Source: Panax quinquefolius (lineage: Eukaryota > Streptophyta > Magnoliopsida > Apiales > Araliaceae). Taken from it: a stretch of 64,000 nt of DNA. The stretch spans positions 96,934,792 through 96,998,791 of the forward strand of contig CM035153.1 in assembly GCA_020205615.1 (NCBI GenBank), in the 5' to 3' direction. This document shows positions 49,020 through 60,250 of the stretch, piece after piece. Each line of letters opens with the position of its first letter. Position 1 is the first letter of the stretch. Under the pieces are notes generated by a model. The model searched no databases. It was given only the letters and a program-made list of their open reading frames with translations, and had not been told where the DNA came from. The position numbers were made by a program, and so were the translations under genes.

Positions 49020-51170
49020 ACGATTGGTCCCATAACCCGTTCAAAGTCCAAAAAAGCACTAAGCCCACTTCCAAACATAGTTACAAGTGCCCCGCCTGAA
49101 CCTACTCCTGCTTCCCGAGAGGAGTTCGAGGGACTAAGAAATCAGATCATAGAATTGGATGTCTTTCTAAAAGAACAAAGTAAAAAAACTCGGGGCCAAA
49201 CAATACCTACTCAACTAGATTCATTCACTCGAGGGGGGCAGTCAGGGTATTAACAAAAAAATGGAAACCCAGATACCTAAACCTCATTCCAATAAAGGAA
49301 CCAACAAAACCCCTGAAATCACAAAACTCAAGGATGATCGAGAAACTAGGGATATAAAAAAGAAAGTCTAACAAATGGAGGAAACCATCCAGTCAATAAA
49401 AGGGACTGGAAACTATCAAAGTGTAACCTATTCAGATCTCTGCATATTCCCAAGAGCTCGATATCCTGAAAAATTCCAAGTCCCAGAGTTTGAAAAGTAA
49501 AATGGGACAGGCGATCCCTATACGCACCTAAAAGTATACATTGGCAAGCTAGGGTCTTATGCTGAAGATGAAAGCCTCATAATGCAACTTTTCCAAAAGA
49601 GTCTTACTAGAAAGGCTAAAGCCTGGTATGCCCGACTTGACAATGCCAAAATCTAGAACTGGGAAGAATTGGCCCACGCCTACTAAATTAGTATAGTTTT
49701 CAGTCACAAATGGCACCGAATCGATACCAAGTGACTAAAGTCAAAAAGCAGAGTACTGAGTCTTTCTGAGAATATGCCTAAAGGTGGAGACAGAAAAACT
49801 GAGATGGTAATGATATTTATTGATATGCAAGAGGAGCCTTATTATGAGAGAATCATAGTAGGCATATGAAAACCATTCTCGGAGATGATCAAACATGGTG
49901 AAATGGCAGAGATGGGCTTGAAGGCAAGCATGATTAAAATCTTCACTGCCTTGGAAGTAGTCGTCAAGCATATACAGACTGACAAGTATGCGAGCGACCC
50001 CAAGAGGGTACCCGATAAAGGCAATAAATATGTATCCCTTGTTTTAGAGGGGCAATATAGGAGACCAACCTACAGTCCCCCCATTTGGAAAAATCAAGAC
50101 AATTTGCCATTTCAACAACAGGCTGCATTCAACCAATGCCAGGATAGAAAGGGAAAATTTAAAAGAACATAAAATCGGGTGTTCACTTCACTAGGCGATT
50201 CTCTTGAAAATGTATTGGTGATGTTAATGGATCACAAGAAAATTACCAAACTGGCTCCACATCTGGAAGCAGAGAGCACAAGATACAATCCAAGCCAGAT
50301 ATGTACTTATCACTCAGGGTCTCCGGGACACGATACATAAGATTGTTGGTCCTTAAAGCACAAAATTCAAAATATGATCGAAAATGGCAGTATTGTGGTC
50401 CAACGACCTGACCAACAAAATGTCAACACCAACCTTCTGGTGTAGCCTGATACGGAGGGAGTAAATATGGTCGGGTCAGGAAGCGCTGAAATGTATCCAA
50501 ATTGTAAGTACATACGAAGGATGGAGGAATACCACCAAAGGCACAAAACAAGTGTCCTAGAGTGGGAAAACTCTGAGGATATGACAGTAATACAAAAATT
50601 AGAGACAATCCAGGATCAAGTAAATGTGTTAGCTAAGCTGATAGTGCACCAACATCAGGATACGAGGCAGTTTTTCACTCAACTATCAGAAAGCAAAGAG
50701 AAAAAAGAGTTTAACCATAATGCAAGCCCATTTCCCTCCAAGATGATACAGCTAAAGGAAAAAGATCAAGGCAGGCTGAATGGACAAGAAAAGTGGAATG
50801 ATAAAATTGCTAAAAGATCTCACCAACAGAAAAATCGCTCAGGGGAATACGAATTCTCGAAGAAGAAATATCAAACAAACTCCATAAGAGACCAAAAATT
50901 CACCCCTCTGAGCAAATCAAATGAAGAAATGCTACACTCTCTAATAAGCAAAGGACGAATTACTGAATTGCTGCCTCCAATAAATCCCAAGATAAAGAGT
51001 TGTGATTCCACCAAGATATGCCTCTACCATTCTAACTCACCTAGATATGTGAATGTTAGTCTTTGCCATATAAAATCAAGGATCTAATTGAAAATGGAGA
51101 GCTAAAGATAGAATTCCCCATGACCAGAAAAGGCAAAAAAGAAATAAAAAGCTTAAGATGTCCACTCGAG
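49020..51170 (+). pseudogene. Ogre-like gag, many stops
   Basis: The capsid-like part (about 49425-49690) reads VTYSDLCIFPRARYPEKFQV, then NGTGDPYTHLKVYIGKLGSY, LIMQLFQKSLTRKAKAWYAR, with several stops. This is the Tat/Ogre gag pattern (KFKxPxFxKYxGTxxPxxHL and LTGxAxxWYxxL). Further open pieces are 49885-50172 and 50467-51087. Two zinc-knuckle-like units follow: CTYHSGSPGHDT, stop, DCWSLKHKIQ near 50300, and CLYHSNSPRY to the CHKIKDLIENGELKIE frame near 51020-51105. The second has lost its His/Cys spacing. Gag would form the particle, but this copy is dead. Confidence 0.8.
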
Positions 51171-52259
51171 ACAGTCAGTTTGTAATAATCCGAATTTTAA
51201 TTATAATTTTAAATATTTATTGAAGTAAATAAATATTTTAATTGATGTGTTATTGTTGAATAAATATTTGCTTAATTTGATTTAATTTAATTAATTATTT
51301 GTTAAATAAATAATTAATGAGTTGGGGGAATTAACTTAATTAAGGTAATATGTTAATTAAGTTGATAATTGGTAATTTGAAGGTAATTAAAATAAAAGAG
51401 TGGTGAATTAATTATTATGGGATAATATTCTAATTTAATTTAATAATTAAATTAGAGAGTTGAAAAGGATTAAATAATATATTATAATGTTGTTTTAATT
51501 TGATTTAGTAATTAAAGTGATGTGTTAATTTATTAAATAAAATTATAATTTTGTGGCAATGTGACTATGTGACAAATGAATTTTATTAGTTGTTATTAGT
51601 TTTAATTTAATGAAATTTGAATATGGGAATTTAATTAAATAAAGTGTGATAATAAACTATATTGTAATTGAGTTATTAAAATAAGTTAAAAGGAGTTTTA
51701 AATAGGTGTTACCAAACATGGCCTAAGGGCTTGTTAATTCTTATTTATTTTAATTTTTGTTTTACCAAACAAGCCCTATTGGCTTTTGAATTAAAAAAAA
51801 ATTACTGACATATTTTTTTTAAGGTGGGATTTATGTTTTATCAGTTATATTACTTAATAAATATAAGATATACGTTTATATTATATATGATATATGTATA
51901 TCAGTTATATATTTTACATTAAGTTTAGAAGAAGAGAAAACAAAGAGAAAAGAAGAGAAGAAATTCTCTGTGTTTTTGAGAGATTGAGGAGAAGAAAGAA
52001 AAGGATTAAAAAAGGTTATTCTTATCATCTAGCAAAGTTTGAGCAAGCAATCAAAGGTATAATCTTACTTTCTAAAATTTCTAGTTTTCTTTTGTATAAG
52101 ATGTTCTCTGTAAAATTATATGGATGATTAATTTTGATTATGTGGTTATATGTATGTTAATTTCTGTATATAAATTGTTTTACATGTTTAGTATATGATT
52201 TAGTATAATTTAATCCATGTAAATATGATATATATGGAGAAAATTATATCACTACAACA

Positions 52260-52705
52260 AAATGGCTTATTTCTGACGGAATAGTTCGTCAGCAGTAAGG
52301 ATATTCCTTCGAGGGTAACCTCATTTTTGACGAAATGTTCGATCGGAAATTCGGTCATATATAAGCACGTCGAAAATAAGTCCGTCGATTCTTCGGTCGG
52401 AAATACTTAGAGTCGACAGAGATAGTTTCAACCGAACATTCAGTCAGGGATATATTAACTCCGACTGAAAAGTGTCTATCGATGATATACGGTCGATGAT
52501 AAGCATGCCACGTGGCAGGCTGATAAAATTGGAAAAACACCTTACACGCGACGGAATTCCATAGATTCTATACCTCGTCCTTCGAGGATATTCGGTCGAG
52601 GATATTCGGTCGATGATAGGTATGCCACGTGGCAGTCTGCTGAAAATGCAAAGCACCTTAACCTCGACGGTTATCCGTCGAGAATACCATCATTTCGTCG
52701 AGGTT
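52260..52705. repeat. CACTA subterminal repeats with palindromic G-box
   Basis: Short GTCGA and CGGTCG motifs occur in both orientations. Two copies of the 12-bp palindrome TGCCACGTGGCA (near 52507 and 52622) lie in a repeated unit of about 115 bp (CGGTCGATGATARG...CACCTTA). Subterminal repeats are where CACTA TNP1/TnpA proteins bind. Confidence 0.75.
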
Positions 52706-53101
52706 ACTATTTTTTTAAAATATTTTATTTGTTTTTGGAATATGCAGGGATTTAACCCACATCTTGTACCTGTACCTGTTTTCTCAACATCACATACACA
52801 AGCTAAATTAAGCTAAATGTCAAAAACATCCCATTACTACTAGCATAACCGCAACAAACCAAAGTAATGAAATGTAAAACCGCATTAATCAAAGTAAATT
52901 AAACTAAGGTAAATTACAAAAGATCTCATTAATCTAAACTAACTATAACAAACATCCCAATAAGCTAACTTAAGCTAAGTGTCAAACCCCAACAAAACCA
53001 AAGTAATTAATGATAAGGTTTAAACTACAATTAATATGTACGTCAAAAGTTATGTAAAATTAATACAAAAGAATTTAAAATACAAAAGAATGTAAACTAA
53101 G

Positions 53102-55176
53102 TCAAGCTAGTAGAGCCCCCGGTGTGAGGAGGATCATCGGGCGGGCGTCAACGCTTTTCTAGAGTATGAAAATTGTCCTCATCGTCATCCCGCTCGTCAG
53201 TCCGCTGGTCACCCTGTTGATACAATATAATGTAACTCATTAGTCCATATATATTATTCAGTTAAAGATAACTAAATGGAAATTAAATAACATGCAGAAT
53301 ATATATTTGTATTTCAAATGAAATATACTTGAGCAGTCGAGCGCTGACTCAACATCGGCCCAAACGCGTCCTCGACTAAGATAACCACCATCCGAACAAT
53401 CCCGTCGCGTATTGTGACCCACTACTACGGAGGGATACCCGTACTCTTGGCGGTGGCACCAGCTGCAACGTCCTGCGCAAGCTAATGGAGGCGAGAACGG
53501 CTAGGCGGGTCCTGACGATGGAATAGCGGATCGGTCTCAAACCTCTCCGACACCTCATCCATAACACGCTGGAACAAAGCATCATCTAAGCCAGCGCCCG
53601 TATGTGATGGTCCCACGGGGGCTCTCAGACGCAGATGCTGGCTAGAGCCTATAAAAATAAATATAACATGAATAATATTACAAGTTTACTTTTTTCATAA
53701 ACACGAAATATAAACAAATATTATACCTCTTGGCAGTGTATAGGCTGGTATCCTCGGTAACCCCAGCACTCGATAACGGCCGATAGTACTAATGGGAGTA
53801 TCCTGAGATACGACCCAAAGAGCCGTCTCCTCGTCCTGAGATAAACTAATCTCAAGGAGGGATCAGTGGAATCTAACGTCTCAAAGATCTCCCTAGCGAC
53901 TGCAACTCGCTTATCATACTTGGCACGAGCTTCTCAAACCACTCCTGTAATTTGATATACAAGTGAGTTATCTTGGTATCATCATATAAATTACGTAACA
54001 TTATCCTAAATAATATCTATTGTAGTAAATGTATTACCTGTATAGCTAGTGCTACAGGAGATATCGTCGACCCCAAAGTAGAGCCCTTCGGCGTATGGAC
54101 TCTATCCCAGAACTCGATCATAGTAGGAGGTTGGCCCAAGCTACTCCGTATGGCCTAAATAATATTCATTAAATAATATCACCTAAATTTATTATAGTTG
54201 CAATATAATATTAAACTAAACTAAAGAGAAATACATACCGACTTAACCTCCTGAAACGACTGCGAGCCAGAAGTATGTACAACTCGCAGCTTGCCGCGAC
54301 TCTTCTTCATCTGCTCCAACTTGGTCTTGAATGCAGCATCATCCCAGTACGCACACATCACAGCCCATGCTGCATCTGATACTGTCGGTGGCTAATGATC
54401 TTGCAAAGTAGTTCCGGGCAATTCTTCTATCGTCCGGACTACCCTCTGTCGCATCTCGTACAACCAGCCGGCATAATTCTTCAAGATGTGGGCAATGATA
54501 ATGGTGTCACCATCTGCCTCAGTGATGCTGGCCTCGTATCTGTAGTATCTCTATCAAACAGAAAAAATGTACGTATAATTTATTATTTGAACAATATGTA
54601 TATAACATGAATGGACCTTGATTTAATATATGTAATTCGACTTACGTAAAACTCCCGCAACACTGTCACCATTAAGCTTCAAGATCGTAGTAGCGCATCT
54701 CGACTTAATCACATGCGACCCGGTAGGGAGATGAGCGAGCGAGAGATGGCGTGTGCGTGACGCCTTAGCAACAAGATCCATAATACTAGAATACAAAATT
54801 TATTAAGAACATTTTAATTTATTAATCACATGATAATATCATTCTAATTGAACATAAGTGATATATTATAGTTGAAACTTACATGCACGAGAGCCGACAT
54901 CAATCGAACTGTGTCGCAGCCGCTGTGAGGTGGATGACCTAATCGACCGAGGTTAAGCCCTTGCGAAAGCCGACGTCTAGCATCTGTATGTTAATATATA
55001 TAGTTATGACATTGTCCAAAAATAGTAAATGAATGTATAATATAGTTATGAAAATAATGTTACTGAGCCAAAAAAGAAATCAACTCACTAGCATCTGAAG
55101 ATGACCCTCCCTGGGAGCCGTCACCCGATCCGGAGCGGCCGCCGCCATGGCCACCTCCACCGCTATGTCGAGACAT
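53102..55176 (-). pseudogene. TNP1-like (Ptta/En/Spm) transposon protein gene
   Basis: A multi-exon minus-strand gene. It starts at ATG (55176) with a Gly/Ser-rich N-terminus (MSRHSGGGGHGGG). Later exons read DLVAKASRTRHLSLAHLPTG (about 54780), YAGWLYEMRQRVVRTIEELP (about 54450), then WAVMCAYWDDAAFKTKLEQM and KKSRGKLRVVHTSGSQSF (54240-54370), IRSSLGQPPTMIEFWDRVHT (about 54150), and an end near 53102. W-x(7)-FK...KxNRxxLxxxHTxGSxSF is the signature of the plant transposase Ptta/En/Spm family. A stop (LQDH then TAG) and a frameshift near 53870 break it. The family binds element ends in CACTA transposition. Confidence 0.8.
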
Positions 55177-55301
55177 ATATATAGTTGTACTACTAAAATA
55201 ACAGACATAGATTCGATGAATGATTTTAGTTGTATAGTATTTTAAGTCTTTTATTATATATAATAATTGATTTTAGTTGTATAGTATTTACAAAACACCA
55301 A

Positions 55302-56114
55302 TTAGTGAAGAAGTAGTACGTCGTCAAACCCATCAGAATCAAAATCATTTTCATCATCTGATTCTGTCTCTTCCTCTTTTGTATCAATTTCTTCCTCAAT
55401 ATCATCTTCTACCATCACATACGGACTAACAACCACATCTTCCTCCACTTCGTCAACATCGAGTACGTCAACGACATCATCACCTAACACATCGTCATCA
55501 TATACCACAACTTGGTTGGGATTGCTAACTTTTTCTTGCAACGTGTCATCCGTTCCAGACAAATTAGTACCATCAAATGGTCGAGTCTTCGTTGTCACAA
55601 CTGTATACCAGGGGGTTCTACTATGAACGACATTAGGGGCGTAGTACACTTGAGTTGCTTGGCTGGCTAACACAAATACATCATCAGACTGTAAATTCAA
55701 TTTTATATCTACTATGACGATTCTATTACGATCAACTTTAACACCCTTTGCAGTATCAAACCAGCGACACTTAAATGTAACGACCTTTTTAGCCCCTGGA
55801 TAATTGAGCACAACCACATCCTTTAATCTTCCATAGTAATTGGATTCAGAATCTCCATAACAACTTTCCAACACGACAACGCCAGAGTTGACTGATGTCA
55901 ATTCATTCAAGTCATCAACCTTGAATCTATACACATTCACGATACAACCTGGAAATGAACTAATAAGTTTGTACGGGCCTAAAATGACATCTCTAAAACG
56001 CTCATACGCGTTCTCTTCTTCGACCCTTCTCTTAAACCACTGGTGAAAATTTGCATTAGTGAATGCTTCCATCTGTGATTCTGTCAACCCCGGGTTAGAA
56101 GCATGCGCTTCCAA
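55302..56114 (-). CDS. DUF4216 protein of the CACTA element (270 aa)
   Basis: Intact 270-codon frame. Residues about 80-175 match the DUF4216 domain found beside or fused to CACTA transposases: VVVLESCYGDSESNYYGRLK, VVTFKCRWFDTAKGVKVD, DVFVLASQATQVYY, then a TPWYTVV strand. Residues about 205-265 are very acidic (DDVVDVLDVDEVEED, EEEIDTKEEETESDDEND). The N-terminus has FHQWFKRRVEE, also typical of the segment between TNP2 and DUF4216. In full CACTA elements this domain lies downstream of TNP2, but here no TNP2 is upstream. It is the best-preserved frame in the window, but expression is unknown. Confidence 0.85.
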   Translation of the reverse strand: MEAHASNPGLTESQMEAFTNANFHQWFKRRVEEENAYERFRDVILGPYKLISSFPGCIVNVYRFKVDDLNELTSVNSGVVVLESCYGDSESNYYGRLKDVVVLNYPGAKKVVTFKCRWFDTAKGVKVDRNRIVIVDIKLNLQSDDVFVLASQATQVYYAPNVVHSRTPWYTVVTTKTRPFDGTNLSGTDDTLQEKVSNPNQVVVYDDDVLGDDVVDVLDVDEVEEDVVVSPYVMVEDDIEEEIDTKEEETESDDENDFDSDGFDDVLLLH

Positions 56115-57080
56115 ATGGTACTTAGTTTATGAGAATTGTTATTTGGAATCTATAGAGACTACTGTTCGATATTCACTCCTACTTGTCATACGGGTTTCTA
56201 ATTAAGTTGCAAAGTATATTATTTTATTTCCGTGACAACATTCTTACATATTCAGTCTCTTTGAATTGCATCCCAAATAAGCAAATGCTACTTAGTTTAT
56301 TATTTTGAGTTGATTTAATGTATTATTTTAATTTATTTCAATTTAATTTATTTTATTAATTATTTTATTTAATAAACTAAATTAAATGAAATTTATTGTT
56401 TTATTTATTAATAATTTTTATTTTTAATTTAATCTATTTATATATTAAATTATATTTATTTCATTTATTAAACTTTATTTTATTTTATTTTGAATTATAT
56501 ATTAGTATATTAAATAGTGAATTTTTATTTTATTTTGTTTTTTAATTAAGTTGATTAAAATAATTGATATTTGAAGTATAAATTATTTGTTAGAAAACTA
56601 ATTAAGTAAATGCTACTTAATTAGTGAATTTTAGTATTAGTAAATTAAGTAATAAATAGTTATTAGAGCCAACAGATTTTGCATCTCAAGAATTCTGACA
56701 AAATTTCATCAAAAATATCAAGCATAAAATTATTTTACTGTTATTAACATACAACATACAATATTGAAATTGAAGAAATATACACTACAATTACATAAAA
56801 AAAAAATTAAAACCAAACAATAAAATGGATGTTATACATGTACAGAAGCTGCAAATGACCAATTTCAGACCTAAATGATTAATTTCAGATAAACTATAAA
56901 TAAAAAACAGAATTCATACATTATAATACCAAAATTCTAGTAATATCAATCCAAAAATAAAATAAATTTAGACCAATTGCACATTATAATACCAAATTCA
57001 TACACAAATTTCATACTCAAATTTCATACTACTAACATATATATAATATATACTCAATACACGGAAAATTAGGAAAGAAG
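56115..57080. other. AT-rich CACTA interior, no gene
   Basis: Nearly 1 kb of very AT-rich DNA, where the TNP2 coding region would be expected upstream of DUF4216 on the minus strand. No transposase motif is visible in any frame. Confidence 0.6.
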
Positions 57081-57099
57081 CTGAGTCTAAGTCCCATTG

Positions 57100-57365
57100 G
57101 CAAAGGGTGGTGACCGTGCCACAGAAGTCTTTGGGTGGGGGTGGTTAGGGACGGGGAGTTGGGGGTCTAGGGAGAGGGTGGGGCACCTGCAGGGAAGGGG
57201 TTTGGGAGTGGGGGTACTGGGGTGGGTGGGGTGGGGTAGCTGGACGTCTGAGGGGTGGGGACGATAGAGGAGGAGAAGTGGTGGGGGCACGGGGCGGTGG
57301 TGGGGTCGACAGGGGGACGACCTACCGGGGGAGTGGGGGTAATGGGTGAAGGGTGGGGGGACCGG
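57100..57365 (+). repeat. G-rich low-complexity tract
   Basis: About 260 bp with dozens of G3-G6 runs on the plus strand (GGGTGGGGGTGG, GGGTGGGGTGGGG). It is close to the right end of the CACTA and unlike the AT-rich surroundings. The minus strand gives proline-rich frames that are probably spurious. It could fold as G-quadruplexes. Confidence 0.85.
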
Positions 57366-59924
57366 AGGAGAGGGGGTTGGGAGTATTCGGTCGTATGAGA
57401 GAGAGAGAGAGTAGTCGACTGGTACTATTTAGAGGGAGAGAGGGAAAGATATGAAAATGAGAGGGCGCAGAGAAGATGAAGGGTTTTTTTAGGTTTATTT
57501 CCGAAGAAATTCCATCGCGGTTATGTTTGTCGACCATAAGCTAATCTCGACGAAGTATTCAGTCGAGGATGACACATATTCGGTCGACTATATATTCGCG
57601 CTGGCAGGAAACCCTCGCGCCAAGGAGGAGGGCTTAAATCTGACTGATGTCCGTCGAGGATAATTTAATACTGACTGACTTAATGTCGACTAAATATTCA
57701 GTCGGTCTTAGATTAACATCGACTGAATGTGTTTAGTCAACCATAATTCTGTCGGAAATAAATCTTTTTCTTGTACTGTATTATAGTGATACATATATAT
57801 GAATATGGCTTATTTTAGAGTTAAAATTGATAATCAATTCATAATACAAAGTATAAATTGACTATTGATTGTGAAAATACATGAAGAAACGAAAATAACA
57901 CAATTTAAATTAATTGTTTTGGTTGAAAAACAAATATACAGTGATTTGTTTCGCTAAGAATGTCTAAAAGTGAAGTATTAGCAAGAACAGAGAAATTAGA
58001 GGTTTTAAATTTGTTGTTTATACTATTTTTATGGTTATAAACATGTTAGAAACATTAATTTATGTTTCTATAAAGTTTATGTATTTTATGTATGCTAAAT
58101 ATGTTGTTAGAAAGTAGATTGTAAGCCAATTTGGCTTTGTTTTGTGTTCTTCGCGAACAATGTGCACTGGAATCAGACTTGCCACCGCAAAGACCGTCTA
58201 TAGTACAATTCCAGTATTGCAAAGACCACTCAAATAAGATTTTTGTCATGTACCAAGATTACGGTGTTGTAGGTTATGTGAACAAAGAGTGACTGCGTAC
58301 GAGACCAACTGAAGACACAGGTTATAGGCTTTTGTCTCACGCTAAGAACGCCATTCTTAGTAAAACTAGGCGCCCAAATATCGATTAGCAATTTTGCGTA
58401 AAATTTATTTTAATTATACAATTCTGTAATTATTGATAAAGAGTAATGTTATGACTATTAAGATGTGATTTTTGTCGTATTGTGGTGTTATAGTACCAAG
58501 TATGAAAAATATTATTAGCAATTAATGAATTATTTGATAAATTGAAGAGTTATGGTTTAACCAAGTATTTGAACATAAGACTACAAGTCATACATGAAAT
58601 ATATACTTAATTATGTACTGAGTACATGTAGTAACTAATTATGTTATGATGACATGTGTATAGGATATTCAGAATCAAGTTATACGGTTTAGCTTACACG
58701 CAAGACAAGTTTTCAAACCCCAAATCTCTATCTGAGTTGCCCTATCTTACTTACTTTATGCAAGTCTCTTTATCTTATCTTGTTTACCATTGAGCAAATT
58801 CTTAATCTTACTCTTATGTATTCTAACTTGATTACGTTCATGCAAGTTACTTAATCTCTTATTAAGCTCTTGAATCCTACTTATGTTGTATGATGCAAGC
58901 CTTATCAATACATTAAGCATGTTCCTTACCTTATTTCAATTACGATTTCTATATTGAACAAAGTTCCTGAATTGTTTTCTTATTGTTAACAAATGTAACC
59001 TTTAGCTTATTACCATTGTTCAAGCAATGTTTATTTTACTTTTCAATGCTTTCCAGTTTATTCCTGAAGCATGATTTTGATGCGTGATGTTTAATCACTT
59101 ATAACCCATGGTTATTTCATACTTCATTGTTTATTAAATCCTTGAATAGTTATTACACTTTTGATTCAACTAATCCTTAGTTGATGTTCGTAGAACTCTA
59201 AATTACCTTAAAGCTTATCCAAACCAAACTTACTTTGGTGCAGACTTGTATTCTAAATACTGAGATGAATAACCCTGTTATAGGGGATAATTTACGCGAA
59301 GCGTTTAGATGTTTGTGCACAATATACGGTACAAAGGGCTGATCCCCCTAAGTACGGGAAGTCCCTACAGTCTCATGACTGTTTAGGTTTAAGTTGAAAG
59401 AATACTTATAACCTTGGACATAGTTCGTGGTCTTATAACCCTTAGATGTATTTCAAATTCTGTTTTCAGTTCTTTATTATCATTGATAGAGAATATTATT
59501 CAGTTCTATTAAGCCTATTCACTGGTAGTTATTATGTTGTTATTATTCATTGTCATATCAAGTGAGCATTTGTTTTACTCACTCTTGCATATATAATCAT
59601 TGCAACTAAAGTTGAGAAGGTTGATGAACCAACCTTTAACAAAGGGAAAGGAAAATTGAACAAGTGTTGAAGACTTGTAAAATTTATTGATTTTCATGAT
59701 GTTAGACTTTATTTTAAATATTGTGATGTAATTATTTACTTTTCCACATTTAATGAATGTTTAAGGTTAGACAACCTGAGATTTTATTGGACTTAATGAT
59801 GTAACCCTTTAATGGGAAGGTTTATTGTTTAAATTTTATTATATTTGGGTAGTTAAAAGTAAATGTTTAGACAATGAAAACCAAATCTTATGGGAATGAA
59901 CTACCCAGATTTGGGGGTGTCACA

Positions 59925-60250
59925 CAATTTAAAGGAGGTGAAGGCTATGAGCACCAATCCTGGCAGAACACAAGGTGGACTGATCCTAATGCAAGGAATG
60001 ACAGAGGAGATAAGGGAATCCCCAAAGGAGATTCCTCCACCAAACATCCTGTGGCCCAAAGAAAGCAACCACGTTCCTGATTTTATCATCATAGATGATG
60101 AGGAGGAAATACTGATCCTTTCTAAGGAAAAAAACCAAAAAAGGAAAATTCCTTGCGAAAAATACAACAACAGTTAGGGGGATATTTCATAGTCAAATCC
60201 TCTCAAACCCATGAAGAAGGTAAAGGAATAAATGAAGAAAAAGGTGGTGA
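59925..60250 (+). pseudogene. Ogre-like gag tail after the interruption
   Basis: Continues the Ogre frame broken at 51180: LKEVKAMSTNPGRTQGGLIL, PPPNILWPKE, then VPDFIIIDDEEEIL and a lysine-rich end before a stop near 60178. Ogre-type gag ends have a similar Ser/Thr/Pro- and acid-rich tail ahead of protease. No protease DSG motif follows. Confidence 0.55.

Larger units (their letters stand above)
52250..57778 (-). mobile_element. CACTA element with TNP1-like and DUF4216 genes
   Basis: The left end is CACTACAACAAAATGG. The right end is the inverse of CAGTACAAGAAAAAG, with one change (C to G) in CACTA. The exact 3-bp duplication TAT flanks it (52247-52249, 57779-57781). Subterminal regions (52260-52700 and 57540-57770) are full of GTCGAC, TCGGTCG and GACGGA repeats. 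Inside are minus-strand remains of two transposition genes. The catalytic TNP2-type transposase was not found, so it is probably non-autonomous. Confidence 0.9.
51181..59924 (+). mobile_element. Solo LTR (LTR-I family), plus, with nested CACTA
   Basis: Starts TGTAATAATCCGAATTTTA and ends AGATTTGGGGGTGTCACA. The flanks are CAGTT (51176-51180) and CAATT (59925-59929), four of five bases matching. Without the CACTA the LTR is about 3.2 kb, like the 3.1-kb copy at 41990-45112. It sits in the Ogre gag tail and has no primer-binding site after it. Confidence 0.85.

Noticed and set aside
53376..53585. 69-codon minus-strand frame as a separate gene
   Set aside because: It is a shadow frame of an exon of the TNP1-like gene.
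57087..57537. Proline-rich minus-strand proteins
   Set aside because: They arise from the G-rich low-complexity tract and have no domain or start context.
57779..57788. CACTA right end at TTATAGTG (57788)
   Set aside because: Ending at TACTG (57778) gives an exact TAT duplication and a better match to CACTACAAGAAAAAG-type termini.
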